Of a stretch of DNA of 64,000 nucleotides, positions 46,338 to 54,832 are shown piece by piece (within the stretch, counting starts at the first letter, position 1; the number at the start of each line of letters is the position of its first letter). Position numbers and translations under genes: made by a program. The stretch is from Oxalobacter formigenes (lineage in GTDB: Bacteria; Pseudomonadota; Gammaproteobacteria; Burkholderiales; Burkholderiaceae_D): assembly GCF_027158485.1 (NCBI RefSeq), contig NZ_JAMKYJ010000004.1; one strand, 5' to 3'. The notes below the pieces were generated by a model. It ran no database searches. It saw only the letters and a program-made list of their open reading frames with translations, and had not been told where the DNA came from.

Positions 46338-46363
46338 GGCCAGTCTTCTCGCGAGGGCTGGCC
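46338..46363 (+). other. Long hairpin between thiG and thiD
   Basis: GGCCAGTCTTC (46338-46348) pairs with GAGGGCTGGCC (46353-46363) over 11 positions, including two G-T pairs, around a 4-base loop. No T run follows. It may stabilise the upstream message or reduce thiD-thiE expression; it does not look like a full terminator. Confidence 0.5.
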
Positions 46364-46410
46364 CACCTGTTTCACCCATAAAATGCCATAGTTTTTTCCG
46401 GTGCACCAAA

Positions 46411-47223
46411 ATGAATGAATCCAGTTCCAGCCAGTCACGTCCTTGTGTGCTTGTTTTTTCCGGGCTCGATCCAAGTGGTGGGGCCGGGATTGGAGCCGAT
46501 ATCGAGGCCATCGGTGCAACAGGTGCACATGCGCTTTCCGTTATTACAGCCCTGACTGTTCAGGATAATGACAAGGTCTATGCCGTCAACTCCGTGGATG
46601 CCGATATCATTGCAAGGCAGGCGGACGTTCTGATTCAAAAGATACCGGTCGCGGCCGTCAAGATCGGTATTGTCGGCAATCGGGCCAATGCCGAGACGAT
46701 TGCCGATGTCATCAGGCGTTTGAGGCAAAAACAGCCGGATTTGCCGCTCGTTCTGGATACTGTTCTGGGAAGTGGTCACGGTTTTGCCTTGTCTGACGGC
46801 TTGCCGGAATACGCATTGTCTCCCCTGATCGGTCTGGCGACACTCATTACACCGAATTTGCCGGAAGCCAAACGGCTGTACCCCAGGTCGGATGATATTG
46901 AAGAACAGGCAAAATATCTTTTGTCTCTAGGTGCAAGGGATGTGCTGGTCAAGGGTGGCCACGGCAATGATGTAAACTCAGTCGTCAATTGCTGGTTTAC
47001 CGGTAACAGGTCGAAAGAATGGAAATGGACCCGCATTGGAGGCGAATTTCACGGGACGGGATGTACACTGGCATCGGCGATTGCTGGATATCTCGCTTGC
47101 GGCATGTCGATGGAAGTCGCTCTGGAAAAAGGGCAGGAGTTGACGCAGACTGCGCTGGCAAAAGCCTTTTCCGTCGCGGACGGGCAGAAAATTCCGGGAC
47201 GCCATATTTGCCGGGAGTTTTAG
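46411..47223 (+). CDS. thiD: Hydroxymethylpyrimidine / phosphomethylpyrimidine kinase
   Basis: ThiD phosphorylates HMP and HMP-phosphate to HMP-pyrophosphate for joining to the thiazole. The 270-residue ribokinase-fold protein has LVFSGLDPSGGAGIGADIEA at the N-terminus, DTVLGSGHG in the centre and the anion-hole motif GTGCTLASAI near the C-terminus. The ATG at 46411 matches the family start; an in-frame start at 46327 adds 28 unrelated residues. It is 90 bases after thiG, with a hairpin between. Confidence 0.94.
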   Translation: MNESSSSQSRPCVLVFSGLDPSGGAGIGADIEAIGATGAHALSVITALTVQDNDKVYAVNSVDADIIARQADVLIQKIPVAAVKIGIVGNRANAETIADVIRRLRQKQPDLPLVLDTVLGSGHGFALSDGLPEYALSPLIGLATLITPNLPEAKRLYPRSDDIEEQAKYLLSLGARDVLVKGGHGNDVNSVVNCWFTGNRSKEWKWTRIGGEFHGTGCTLASAIAGYLACGMSMEVALEKGQELTQTALAKAFSVADGQKIPGRHICREF

Positions 47224-47290
47224 TCCGAAGTTTGTTAAAGTAATGCCTGTTTGTTTGAATGAAGCTTTATTGAAAAAGGATGAGGAATCG

Positions 47291-47902
47291 ATGAAAGGTC
47301 TTTATATAGTCACTCCCGACTGGGACGATACCGCCAAGATGGTCGAAGTGACCGAAAAGGCTTTAAAAGGCGGTGCGGAAATCGTGCAATATCGTCACAA
47401 GACGGCCGGTCCCCAATTGCGTCTGGAACAGGCGAAAGCGCTTCAGGCTGTCTGCAAAAAATATAACAAGCCATTCATCATCAACGATTACGTCGATCTG
47501 TGTCTGGAACTGGATGCAGACGGTATTCACGTCGGTGGCATGGACGCTCCCGTCAAGAAGGTCCGTGCCGCTGTCGGACCGGACAAGATCGTCGGCGCTT
47601 CCTGTTATGGTGATTTGAATCTGGCGCGTTCTGCGACTCATGATGGCGCGACCTACGTTGCATTCGGTGGCTTCTATCCGTCACGGGTGAAAAAATATCC
47701 GGTGACGACTCCGCTGGATATCGTATCCGAGTGGAAAAAGGAACAGCCGGATATGCCGGTTTGTGTCATCGGCGGGATGGATGTCGAAAAAGGCGCACCT
47801 TTGGTGGCAAAAGGGGCTGAAATGGTCGCTGTCGTCAGTGGCGTTTACTTTCAGGACGATCCCGAGGCCGCTGCGCGCGAATTCGTCAAGCTGTTCAAAT
47901 AA
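47291..47902 (+). CDS. thiE: Thiamine-phosphate synthase
   Basis: ThiE couples HMP-pyrophosphate and thiazole phosphate to thiamine phosphate. The 203-residue TIM-barrel protein shows VQYRHKT, INDYVDL, DGIHVGGMD, the YVAFGGFYPS segment and the C-terminal GGMD phosphate loop. The usual HLGQ is HVGG here. The ATG at 47291 has a GAGGAA site; an open start at 47243 lacks family residues. It is the last gene of the thiamine operon and is followed by a strong two-way terminator. Confidence 0.94.
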   Translation: MKGLYIVTPDWDDTAKMVEVTEKALKGGAEIVQYRHKTAGPQLRLEQAKALQAVCKKYNKPFIINDYVDLCLELDADGIHVGGMDAPVKKVRAAVGPDKIVGASCYGDLNLARSATHDGATYVAFGGFYPSRVKKYPVTTPLDIVSEWKKEQPDMPVCVIGGMDVEKGAPLVAKGAEMVAVVSGVYFQDDPEAAAREFVKLFK

Positions 47903-47924
47903 GAATAAAAATGATCAATGATGG

Positions 47925-47956
47925 AAAAAGGGATGCAACTGCATCCCTTTTTCTTT
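47925..47956. terminator. Bidirectional terminator between thiE and clsA
   Basis: AGGGATGC (47929-47936) pairs with GCATCCCT (47941-47948) over a 4-base loop, flanked by A5 on the left and T5 on the right, so it can work for both convergent transcripts. Confidence 0.88.
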
Positions 47957-47969
47957 TGAATTACTGTTG

Positions 47970-49436
47970 TTAGAGAAGTGGTGAAAAAAGGCGTGCCGTC
48001 GCTTCGAACATCTTTCTTGGAAATGAAAGATGGCGTGTCTTGGATACCCGTTCGGAGGAAAGCAGATCGGTTTCGAATTGCGCAGAGAGCATATCTGCCA
48101 GTTTAGGACCATAAGCCGCGATGCAAACTTCGAAATTCAGCCTGAAACTGCGGGCATCGAAGTTGGCTGTCCCGATCAGGCTGTAGTGGTGGTCCACGAC
48201 AAGGGTCTTGGAATGCAGCATGCGATCGTCATATTCCCAGATTTTCACACCGGCACGCATCATTTCGTCGAAATAGGAACGGGCGGCAGCCGTGACCAGA
48301 TGCGAATCGCTCATTTTCGGAACCAGCAGCCGGACATCGATACCCCGCAACGCGGCAGATGTCAGGGCAAAAAGGGTCGCTTCTGTCGGAACGAAATAAG
48401 GCGTTGTCAGCCATATCCGTTTCTTGGCACCGTAAATCATGTTCAGATAAATGCGGTGAATGATTTCCCAGTCGTTGTCCGGTCCTGAAGCGACAATCTG
48501 GACGGGATAAGGGCCCGATGCCTGCAAGGGGAAATAAGTCGCTATATCGGGAATGACATTCTGTTTTGCGGCATAAACCCAGTCTTCCATGAAAACCATT
48601 TGCAGCCAATGAACAGCATTCCCGGTCATTTCGAGGTGTGTGTCATGATAGGCATTTGTATGGACCCGTTCGTCTTCCTGATCGGTGATGTTAAGTCCTC
48701 CCGTAAACCCGACAAGTCCGTCGCATATGACGATCTTGCGGTGTGTTCGCAAATTGACGAGCGGTTTCATCAATTGGGAAATGTGAGGTTTGTGAAAGAA
48801 GGCAAATTCCGCGCCGGCTTGTATCAGGGGGTATATGAACGCTTTTTTCAGCCGTGACGAACCGATGCCATCGACAAGGAGGCGAACCTTGACGCCTTCT
48901 TCCGCTTTTGCGATCAGCAGATCACGCAGGGTCATGCCGATTTCGTCAGGGTCGTAAATGTAATATTCCAGATGAATGTGATGGGTGGCATTCGCAACCG
49001 CTTCCAGAATGGCGGTGAAAGTCTGTTCACCGTCGACGAGCAGGCGGAGTGTCCTGGCTGTCGTCAGCGGAAAGCCTGTCGTGGTTCGGATCATGTTCGA
49101 CAGTTGCATCAACTCGGTTGAATGGGCACTGGTTGCCAGTATGTGATTGCGAACCTGCAACAGATTGGAATGTTCTCTCAGGGCTGTTTTTGAAAGCAGA
49201 CGTTTGAACTGCTGGCGTTTTAGTTTTTGCGGTCCGAAAAAATGATAAATGATGAAGCCGCCGTAGGGGATGAAAGCCAGTGCGAAGATCCATGAGAGAG
49301 TCGATACAGGTGCCCTTTTCTGGAGAATGATCCAGACGGAAAGGCAAACGATGTAAACGAGCCATGCCAGCCCCACCCATTTCAGGAACGAATGGGCTGT
49401 CGAAGAAAAACCGGACAGTTCAATGTAAGGAAACAT
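47970..49436 (-). CDS. clsA: Cardiolipin synthase A
   Basis: ClsA condenses two phosphatidylglycerol molecules into cardiolipin at the inner membrane. The 488-residue protein has two N-terminal membrane segments (VGLAWLVYIVCLSVWIIL and LSWIFALAFIPYGGFIIYHFFG) and two phospholipase D motifs, HRKIVICDGLVGFTGG near residue 234 and HSKTLVVDHHYSLIGTANFD near residue 415. The FFGPQK after the second helix is typical of the ClsA group. It stands alone on the minus strand and is distinct from the soluble ClsB-type gene at 13469-14641. Confidence 0.94.
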   Translation of the reverse strand: MFPYIELSGFSSTAHSFLKWVGLAWLVYIVCLSVWIILQKRAPVSTLSWIFALAFIPYGGFIIYHFFGPQKLKRQQFKRLLSKTALREHSNLLQVRNHILATSAHSTELMQLSNMIRTTTGFPLTTARTLRLLVDGEQTFTAILEAVANATHHIHLEYYIYDPDEIGMTLRDLLIAKAEEGVKVRLLVDGIGSSRLKKAFIYPLIQAGAEFAFFHKPHISQLMKPLVNLRTHRKIVICDGLVGFTGGLNITDQEDERVHTNAYHDTHLEMTGNAVHWLQMVFMEDWVYAAKQNVIPDIATYFPLQASGPYPVQIVASGPDNDWEIIHRIYLNMIYGAKKRIWLTTPYFVPTEATLFALTSAALRGIDVRLLVPKMSDSHLVTAAARSYFDEMMRAGVKIWEYDDRMLHSKTLVVDHHYSLIGTANFDARSFRLNFEVCIAAYGPKLADMLSAQFETDLLSSERVSKTRHLSFPRKMFEATARLFSPLL

Positions 49437-49640
49437 GGTTCAGATTCAGACAGGACATAAAGGATAATTTTTCAATTCAGCAAGGAAATTTGCGTAAACA
49501 GTATCATACCTCCTGAGATCGCAAATCGATAAACAGGTTTCATCATGTCATGAAATTTACGGAGTCATGAACGTGTTTTGCGATGGATTGAACATGAAAT
49601 CATTAAGCAATCATCGTTCATTTACGGGATAATATCGTTT

Positions 49641-51914
49641 ATGGATACCATTCTCGATAATCTCAATCCCGAGCAGCTCGCTGCCGTTACATTACCCTCC
49701 CAATCCGCGCTGATTCTGGCTGGTGCCGGTTCCGGCAAGACGCGAGTTTTGACAACCCGAATAGCATGGCTGTTGAAAACGGGACAGGTGTCGACTTCCG
49801 GCATCATGGCTGTGACGTTTACGAACAAGGCGGCAAAGGAAATGTTGTCACGCCTTTCAGTCATGTTTCCGGTCAATGCGCGAGGCATGTGGATCGGGAC
49901 GTTTCACGGCTTGTGCAACCGTCTTTTGAGAACGCATTATCAGGATGCCGCGTTGCCGCAATCCTTCAATATTCTGGACTCGCAGGACCAGTTATCGACC
50001 GTCAAGCGCCTTTTGAAGACGAACAACATCGACGACGACAAATATCCGCCGAGAAATCTCGTTTATTTCATCAATCATGCGAAGGAAAGCGGTTATCGTG
50101 CATCCCACGTCGAGCCACAGGATGACTACGAGCGCAAGATGGTTGAGCTGTACAGCCTCTATGAAGACCAGTGCCAGCGGGAAGGTGTCGTCGATTTTGC
50201 CGAGCTTCTGCTGAGAAGTTACGAGCTTTTGGAGCGGAACCAGACTTTACGGGAGCATTATCAGGACCGTTTCAGGCATATTCTGGTGGACGAATTTCAG
50301 GACACGAATAATTTGCAGTACAAATGGCTGAAGCTTCTGGCGGGGAACGATTCGTCCATTTTTGCCGTGGGTGACGACGACCAGAGCATTTACGCTTTCC
50401 GTGGCGCCAATGTCGGCAATATGCTTTCGTTCCAGCAGGACTTTAATGTCCAGAACCTGATCAGGCTGGAACAGAATTACCGTTCACACGGCAATATCCT
50501 CGAAGCGGCCAATACCCTGATCGCACACAACCGGAACCGTCTGGGCAAGAACCTGCATACCGATGCCGGTGAAGGGGAACCGATCCGGATTTGTGAAGCG
50601 CCGTCCGATTTGAACGAAGTGCAATGGATTCTGGAAGAAGTCAATCACCTGATACGGGAAGGGATGGAGAGAAAACAGATCGCCGTCCTTTATCGTTCCA
50701 ATGCACAGTCGCGCGTGATCGAGCATGGGCTTTTCAGTGCAGGTATTCCCTATCGGGTTTATGGTGGTCTCCGCTTCTTCGAACGGGCCGAAATCAAGCA
50801 TGCCATTGCGTACCTTCAATTGATCGACAATCCTGCCAACAATGCGGCTTTCCTTCGGGTCGTCAATTTTCCGGCTCGCGGTATCGGTGCCCGGACGATC
50901 GAAAATCTGCAGGAAATGGCACGAATGCATGACATTTCGCTTTTTGAAGCCATTCCCTATGTTTCAGGCAAGGGCGGCACGGCACTGGGATCATTCATAC
51001 GGCTGATCCAGAGTATCCGCGCCGAGGTGCAGCCGATGAATTTGCCGACACTTATCCAGACTGTGCTGGAAAAAAGCGGCCTGATGATGCATTACCAGAC
51101 GGAAAAGGAAGGGGCGGACAGGCTCGAAAACCTCGAACAGCTTGTCTCGGCAGCCATGTTGTTTCTGTCTGAAGAAGGCTTCTCGCAGGAAGCGCCGGCA
51201 CTGATGACCGAAGCGGTCACTCCTGCCGGAGAGAAGTCGATGCTGACCGTCGATGAAGTCATGGATGCGGATGTGCCGCTTTCCATGATCATGTCGCCAT
51301 TGTCGGCATTTTTGACGCACGCTTCACTGGAAGCGGGAGAAAATCAGGCGCAGGAAGGGCAGGATGCGCTCCAGCTGATGACGGTTCACTCGGCCAAGGG
51401 GCTGGAATTCGACGCCGTTTTCATTACCGGTCTGGAAGAAGGGCTTTTCCCGCATGAAAACAGTGCCAGGGAAGACGGTGGTCTCGAGGAAGAGCGTCGA
51501 TTGATGTATGTCGCCATTACCCGCGCGAGAAAACGGCTCTATCTGAGCTATGCGCAAACGCGGATGTTGCACGGTCATATGCGTTATAACGTCTCGTCAC
51601 GCTTCGTCGCCGAATTGCCGGACAAGACAATGAAATGGCTGACACCTAAAAAGCAGTCTTCATACCTCAATCCCCGGCATGAACCGACAGCCCGTTTTGA
51701 CCAGTCATCTGTGCCTCAAATGCAAGCGCCTGCTTCTTTTCATAAAAACAGTGAATGGCGGATCGGTGAAACCGTTATTCACAAGAAATTCGGTGAAGGC
51801 GTGATTGTCGGTCTTGAAGGGCAGGGAGCGAATGTCCGGGCGAATATCAATTTCGGGCGGCATGGAATGAAATTGCTTGATCTTTCCATTGCCAAGCTTG
51901 AACACGCTTCGTGA
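49641..51914 (+). CDS. uvrD: DNA helicase II (UvrD/Rep family)
   Basis: UvrD unwinds DNA 3' to 5' in nucleotide excision and mismatch repair. The 757-residue SF1 protein starts DTILDNLNPEQLAAV with the Q motif, followed by Walker A AGAGSGKT, FTNKAAKEM, the DEFQDTN Walker B, DDQSIYAFRGA and the C-terminal motif VHSAKGLEFDAVF. The tail WRIGETVIHKKFGEG is a UvrD/PcrA feature absent from Rep. The ATG at 49641 is preferred over an in-frame start at 49578. No SOS box was recognised in the 204-base upstream gap. Confidence 0.95.
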   Translation: MDTILDNLNPEQLAAVTLPSQSALILAGAGSGKTRVLTTRIAWLLKTGQVSTSGIMAVTFTNKAAKEMLSRLSVMFPVNARGMWIGTFHGLCNRLLRTHYQDAALPQSFNILDSQDQLSTVKRLLKTNNIDDDKYPPRNLVYFINHAKESGYRASHVEPQDDYERKMVELYSLYEDQCQREGVVDFAELLLRSYELLERNQTLREHYQDRFRHILVDEFQDTNNLQYKWLKLLAGNDSSIFAVGDDDQSIYAFRGANVGNMLSFQQDFNVQNLIRLEQNYRSHGNILEAANTLIAHNRNRLGKNLHTDAGEGEPIRICEAPSDLNEVQWILEEVNHLIREGMERKQIAVLYRSNAQSRVIEHGLFSAGIPYRVYGGLRFFERAEIKHAIAYLQLIDNPANNAAFLRVVNFPARGIGARTIENLQEMARMHDISLFEAIPYVSGKGGTALGSFIRLIQSIRAEVQPMNLPTLIQTVLEKSGLMMHYQTEKEGADRLENLEQLVSAAMLFLSEEGFSQEAPALMTEAVTPAGEKSMLTVDEVMDADVPLSMIMSPLSAFLTHASLEAGENQAQEGQDALQLMTVHSAKGLEFDAVFITGLEEGLFPHENSAREDGGLEEERRLMYVAITRARKRLYLSYAQTRMLHGHMRYNVSSRFVAELPDKTMKWLTPKKQSSYLNPRHEPTARFDQSSVPQMQAPASFHKNSEWRIGETVIHKKFGEGVIVGLEGQGANVRANINFGRHGMKLLDLSIAKLEHAS

Positions 51915-51918
51915 TCGG

Positions 51919-52839
51919 TCAGCCGAACAGTTCTTCAGACGTAACGGTGGCGGTCCCGAGTTTTCCGACGACGATGCCTCCGGCACGGTTGGCGATGTCA
52001 ACCGCTTCGGCGACGGTTTTGCCGTTGCCCAGCATGGTTGCCAGAGTCGCGATAACGGTGTCGCCTGCACCGGATACATCGAAAACCTCACGGGCGACGG
52101 TTGGAATATGGATGACTTCGTCCTTGCCGAAGAGAGACATCCCTTCTTCCGAGCGGGTGAGAAGAAGATAATCCAGCTGGAGCGATTCTCTCAGTTTCTG
52201 CGCTTTTGCTGTCAACTCTTCCTCGTTGTTCCATCCACCGACAACCTGACGGAGTTCTGATTTATTGGGCGTTAATATGGTCGCGCCGGTATAAATCGTA
52301 AAATCCTCTCCCTTCGGATCGACCAGTGTGGTTTTGCCTGCCTGTTTCGCTTCGGCAATCATGGAAGATACATTCGACAGGGCACCCTTGCCGTAGTCGG
52401 AAAAGACGATGATATCGTGCGAATCCAGAAGTGTTCGGTATTGAACCTGTTTGTTGGCGAGCGTTTCCTGAGTCGGTTTTTTTTCAAAGTCCAGCCGTAA
52501 GAGCTGTTGCTGGCGTCCGACTACCCGCAATTTGACGGTTGTCGATATGTGGGGATCGACATGCAGGAAAGGAGTGATGCCTCCTTCATTCAACATATTC
52601 TCGACAGTACGACCGGCTTCATCCCTGCCTACAATGCCTAAAATACTGCACCCTGCTCCGAGTGCCGATACGTTTCTGGCAACGTTGGCTGCACCACCAA
52701 GCCGTTCTTCGCTCTTTTCGATCAGAACGACCGGGACAGGCGCTTCCGGCGATATCCGGTTGACCTCACCGAACCAGTAACGGTCAAGCATGATGTCGCC
52801 GACAATCAGAATCCGGGGGGTGGCGTTTTGTTTGTTCAT
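51919..52839 (-). CDS. rfaE1: D-glycero-beta-D-manno-heptose-7-phosphate kinase
   Basis: This kinase phosphorylates heptose-7-phosphate to the 1,7-bisphosphate in ADP-heptose synthesis for the LPS inner core. The protein (306 residues from 52839) has the PfkB layout with ILIVGDIMLDRYWFG at the start and the signature FDVSGAGDTVIATLATML near the C-terminus. It lacks the adenylyltransferase half of the E. coli HldE fusion, so a separate rfaE2-type gene is expected. An ATG at 52854 adds five residues and cannot be excluded. It follows lapB on the same strand and converges on uvrD. Confidence 0.93.
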   Translation of the reverse strand: MNKQNATPRILIVGDIMLDRYWFGEVNRISPEAPVPVVLIEKSEERLGGAANVARNVSALGAGCSILGIVGRDEAGRTVENMLNEGGITPFLHVDPHISTTVKLRVVGRQQQLLRLDFEKKPTQETLANKQVQYRTLLDSHDIIVFSDYGKGALSNVSSMIAEAKQAGKTTLVDPKGEDFTIYTGATILTPNKSELRQVVGGWNNEEELTAKAQKLRESLQLDYLLLTRSEEGMSLFGKDEVIHIPTVAREVFDVSGAGDTVIATLATMLGNGKTVAEAVDIANRAGGIVVGKLGTATVTSEELFG

Positions 52840-52873
52840 GAGAGCTTCGGGCATTCTGTGAAAGGTGATGAAA

Positions 52874-54049
52874 TCAGGCCGATATTTTCAGTTCTTCCGT
52901 TCTGCGCGGTGGATAGGTTTCCCATTGGTGGCATCCCGGACATTGCCAGTAGAACTGGCGAGCTTCGAAACCGCAATGGTCGCATTTGTAACGGGAAAGC
53001 TTCGATGCGTAACGCTGGACAAGGTTACGGACAAATGAAAGATCCTGCCTGATTTCAGGCGGAACGACCAGTAACTGTGCTTCAAGCAGTTTGTCGAGGC
53101 CAAGCAGGGTTGGCGTCCTTCTCAGTTCGTCATGAACCAGCGTATTGGCTGCTTCAATACCGTCTTCTTTCAATACTGCCTGAAAGACGACTTCAAGCAG
53201 ATCAATGGAAGCGGCTTCAGCCAGATAGGATTTCAGAAGGCTGATGCCTTCCTGTGGGCGTCCGACGGCCTGATAACCATCCATCAGGCGCTGTGCGACC
53301 AGAACCGTGTGTGAAATGCTTTGTTTTTCGACTCTGCGCCATGTATTCAGGGCTTCTTCCGTGTTACCCATTGCCAGCTGGGCGTCACCGTATAAAATGG
53401 TTGCGCGGGCACTCATCCGGTCTGTTGCCAGTGCAGTTTCGAGCAAGGGAATCGCTTTTTCAGGATGCCTGTTGACCAGTTCGTCTTCAGCCAGTTCACA
53501 ATAAAACTGCGCAATCTGTTTATTGCGGTTACCAGTACCAGAATTCTGGAGCGCTTCGGCTGCTTCGATAGCCTGTTGCCATTCCTTTTCGCGCTGGAAA
53601 ATTTCCAGCAGGGCTCGTCGTGCCTGTATGGAATAAGGGGTTTCCGTCAGTTTCTGGAAAACTTCTTCAGCACGATCCAAAAGACCGGCTTTCAAAAAGT
53701 CCTGACCCAGTTCGTACTGAGCCTGCATTTGCTGTTCGGCAGGCAAGTCAGGGCGGAGAAGGAGATTCTGGTGCATACGGATGGCGCGTTCCGTTTCGCC
53801 GCGGCGGCGGAACAGGTTGCCGAGTGCAAAATGCAGATCGGCTGTCTCAGGATCGAGCCTGACGATTTCGATGAAAGCGTCGATAGCCTTGTCCGGTTGC
53901 TCATTCAGCAGAAAATTCAGTCCCTTGAAGTAACCTTTCGGCAGGCTGCGTGATTCGGAGAGTAACTGCTTGATGTCGATACGTGCCGCTATCCAGCCTA
54001 AACCGAAAAAGATCGGAATGGAGAGCAGCCACCAGATTTCAAATTCCAT
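52874..54049 (-). CDS. lapB: Lipopolysaccharide assembly protein B
   Basis: LapB (YciM) is an inner-membrane-anchored TPR protein that, in enterobacteria, brings LpxC to FtsH for degradation and so sets LPS output. The 391-residue product has one N-terminal membrane helix (LLSIPIFFGLGWIAARI), a run of TPR repeats, and a C-terminal rubredoxin-like metal site with two CxxC pairs in CDHCGF and CPGCHQW. It lies 28 bases after lapA and before rfaE1. LpxC is encoded 20 kb away in this window, so the same control is plausible but not shown. Confidence 0.93.
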   Translation of the reverse strand: MEFEIWWLLSIPIFFGLGWIAARIDIKQLLSESRSLPKGYFKGLNFLLNEQPDKAIDAFIEIVRLDPETADLHFALGNLFRRRGETERAIRMHQNLLLRPDLPAEQQMQAQYELGQDFLKAGLLDRAEEVFQKLTETPYSIQARRALLEIFQREKEWQQAIEAAEALQNSGTGNRNKQIAQFYCELAEDELVNRHPEKAIPLLETALATDRMSARATILYGDAQLAMGNTEEALNTWRRVEKQSISHTVLVAQRLMDGYQAVGRPQEGISLLKSYLAEAASIDLLEVVFQAVLKEDGIEAANTLVHDELRRTPTLLGLDKLLEAQLLVVPPEIRQDLSFVRNLVQRYASKLSRYKCDHCGFEARQFYWQCPGCHQWETYPPRRTEELKISA

Positions 54050-54077
54050 ACGTTTTCAATATCTATATAAAACTGCT

Positions 54078-54389
54078 TTACGAAGGTATTCCGTCTCCCG
54101 GGGCGGAAGTCGGTTCTTCTTTCTTTTCGACACTTTCCTGCTTGACGGATTCCTGACTGTTTTTTCTGAAACGGGCCAATTCCCTGCGCTGCCTGAATAT
54201 CATCGGTGTCATCGCCAGGAGTCCAAGTATGCAACCGGCAATGAAAAAGCACAGTACGACCAGTACCAGAGGACCGCGCAGTTCATATCCCCAGAAAAAG
54301 TACAGCACCGTTTCCTGCGTGTTTTTCAGGGCCAGGCCGAAAAAGAAAATAAAAAAAACTATCGCTATTATACGAGACAACCACTTCAT
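54078..54389 (-). CDS. lapA: Lipopolysaccharide assembly protein A domain protein
   Basis: The 103-residue protein has two membrane helices (IIAIVFFIFFFGLALKN and LVLVVLCFFIAGCILGLLAM) in a hairpin, followed by a charged cytoplasmic tail rich in K, E and S, as in the LapA (YciS, DUF1049) family. LapA works with LapB in LPS assembly control. It precedes lapB by 28 bases. The ihfB terminator lies upstream, so lapA-lapB probably depend partly on read-through or their own promoter. Confidence 0.9.
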   Translation of the reverse strand: MKWLSRIIAIVFFIFFFGLALKNTQETVLYFFWGYELRGPLVLVVLCFFIAGCILGLLAMTPMIFRQRRELARFRKNSQESVKQESVEKKEEPTSAPGDGIPS

Positions 54390-54456
54390 GATTCAGTCCT
54401 TTTCCCGGGTGAATATGAATCGCCGTCTATCACGGCGGCAAGACATGATTGTACGT

Positions 54457-54486
54457 GAAAAAGGGCATCCGAAGATGCCCTTTTTT
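54457..54486. terminator. Terminator after ihfB
   Basis: AAAAAGGGCATC (54458-54469) pairs with GATGCCCTTTTT (54474-54485) over a CGAA loop, with T runs on both outer sides. It lies 32 bases after the ihfB stop on the minus strand and upstream of lapA. Confidence 0.85.
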
Positions 54487-54517
54487 GACGCTGTAAACGA
54501 TTTGATCAAACTGAAAA

Positions 54518-54811
54518 TCAGTTCTGGTTTGCCGCTACATCGACTCGCTGACGCAATTCCTTGCCCGGCTTGAAGTGAGGGACGCGTTTTTCCTCGACCA
54601 TCACTTTTTCGCCGGAGCGTGGATTGCGGCCGACCCGTGGAGGGCGAACGCTGAGTGCGAAACTGCCGAAACCGCGAATTTCGATGCGCTGTCCATTGGC
54701 CAGGGCGTCGGACATGGCATCCAGTATGGTTTTTACTGTCAGTTCAGCGTCTTTCGCAAGCAGTTGTGGATAACTGCCAGCCAAAGAAACGATCAATTCG
54801 GATTTGGTCAT
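54518..54811 (-). CDS. ihfB: Integration host factor, beta subunit
   Basis: IHF is a heterodimeric nucleoid protein that bends DNA at specific sites. The 97-residue protein is a typical HU/IHF fold: TKSELIVSLAGSYPQL at the N-terminus, RIEIRGFGSFALSVRPPRVGRNPRSG forming the DNA-binding arm, and PHFKPGKELRQRV at the end. The rpsA-ihfB order and the arm sequence mark the beta subunit rather than HU. It starts 21 bases after the rpsA stop, so it is likely co-transcribed with rpsA. Confidence 0.97.
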   Translation of the reverse strand: MTKSELIVSLAGSYPQLLAKDAELTVKTILDAMSDALANGQRIEIRGFGSFALSVRPPRVGRNPRSGEKVMVEEKRVPHFKPGKELRQRVDVAANQN

Positions 54812-54832
54812 TTCGCACTCTTGATTAAATGA

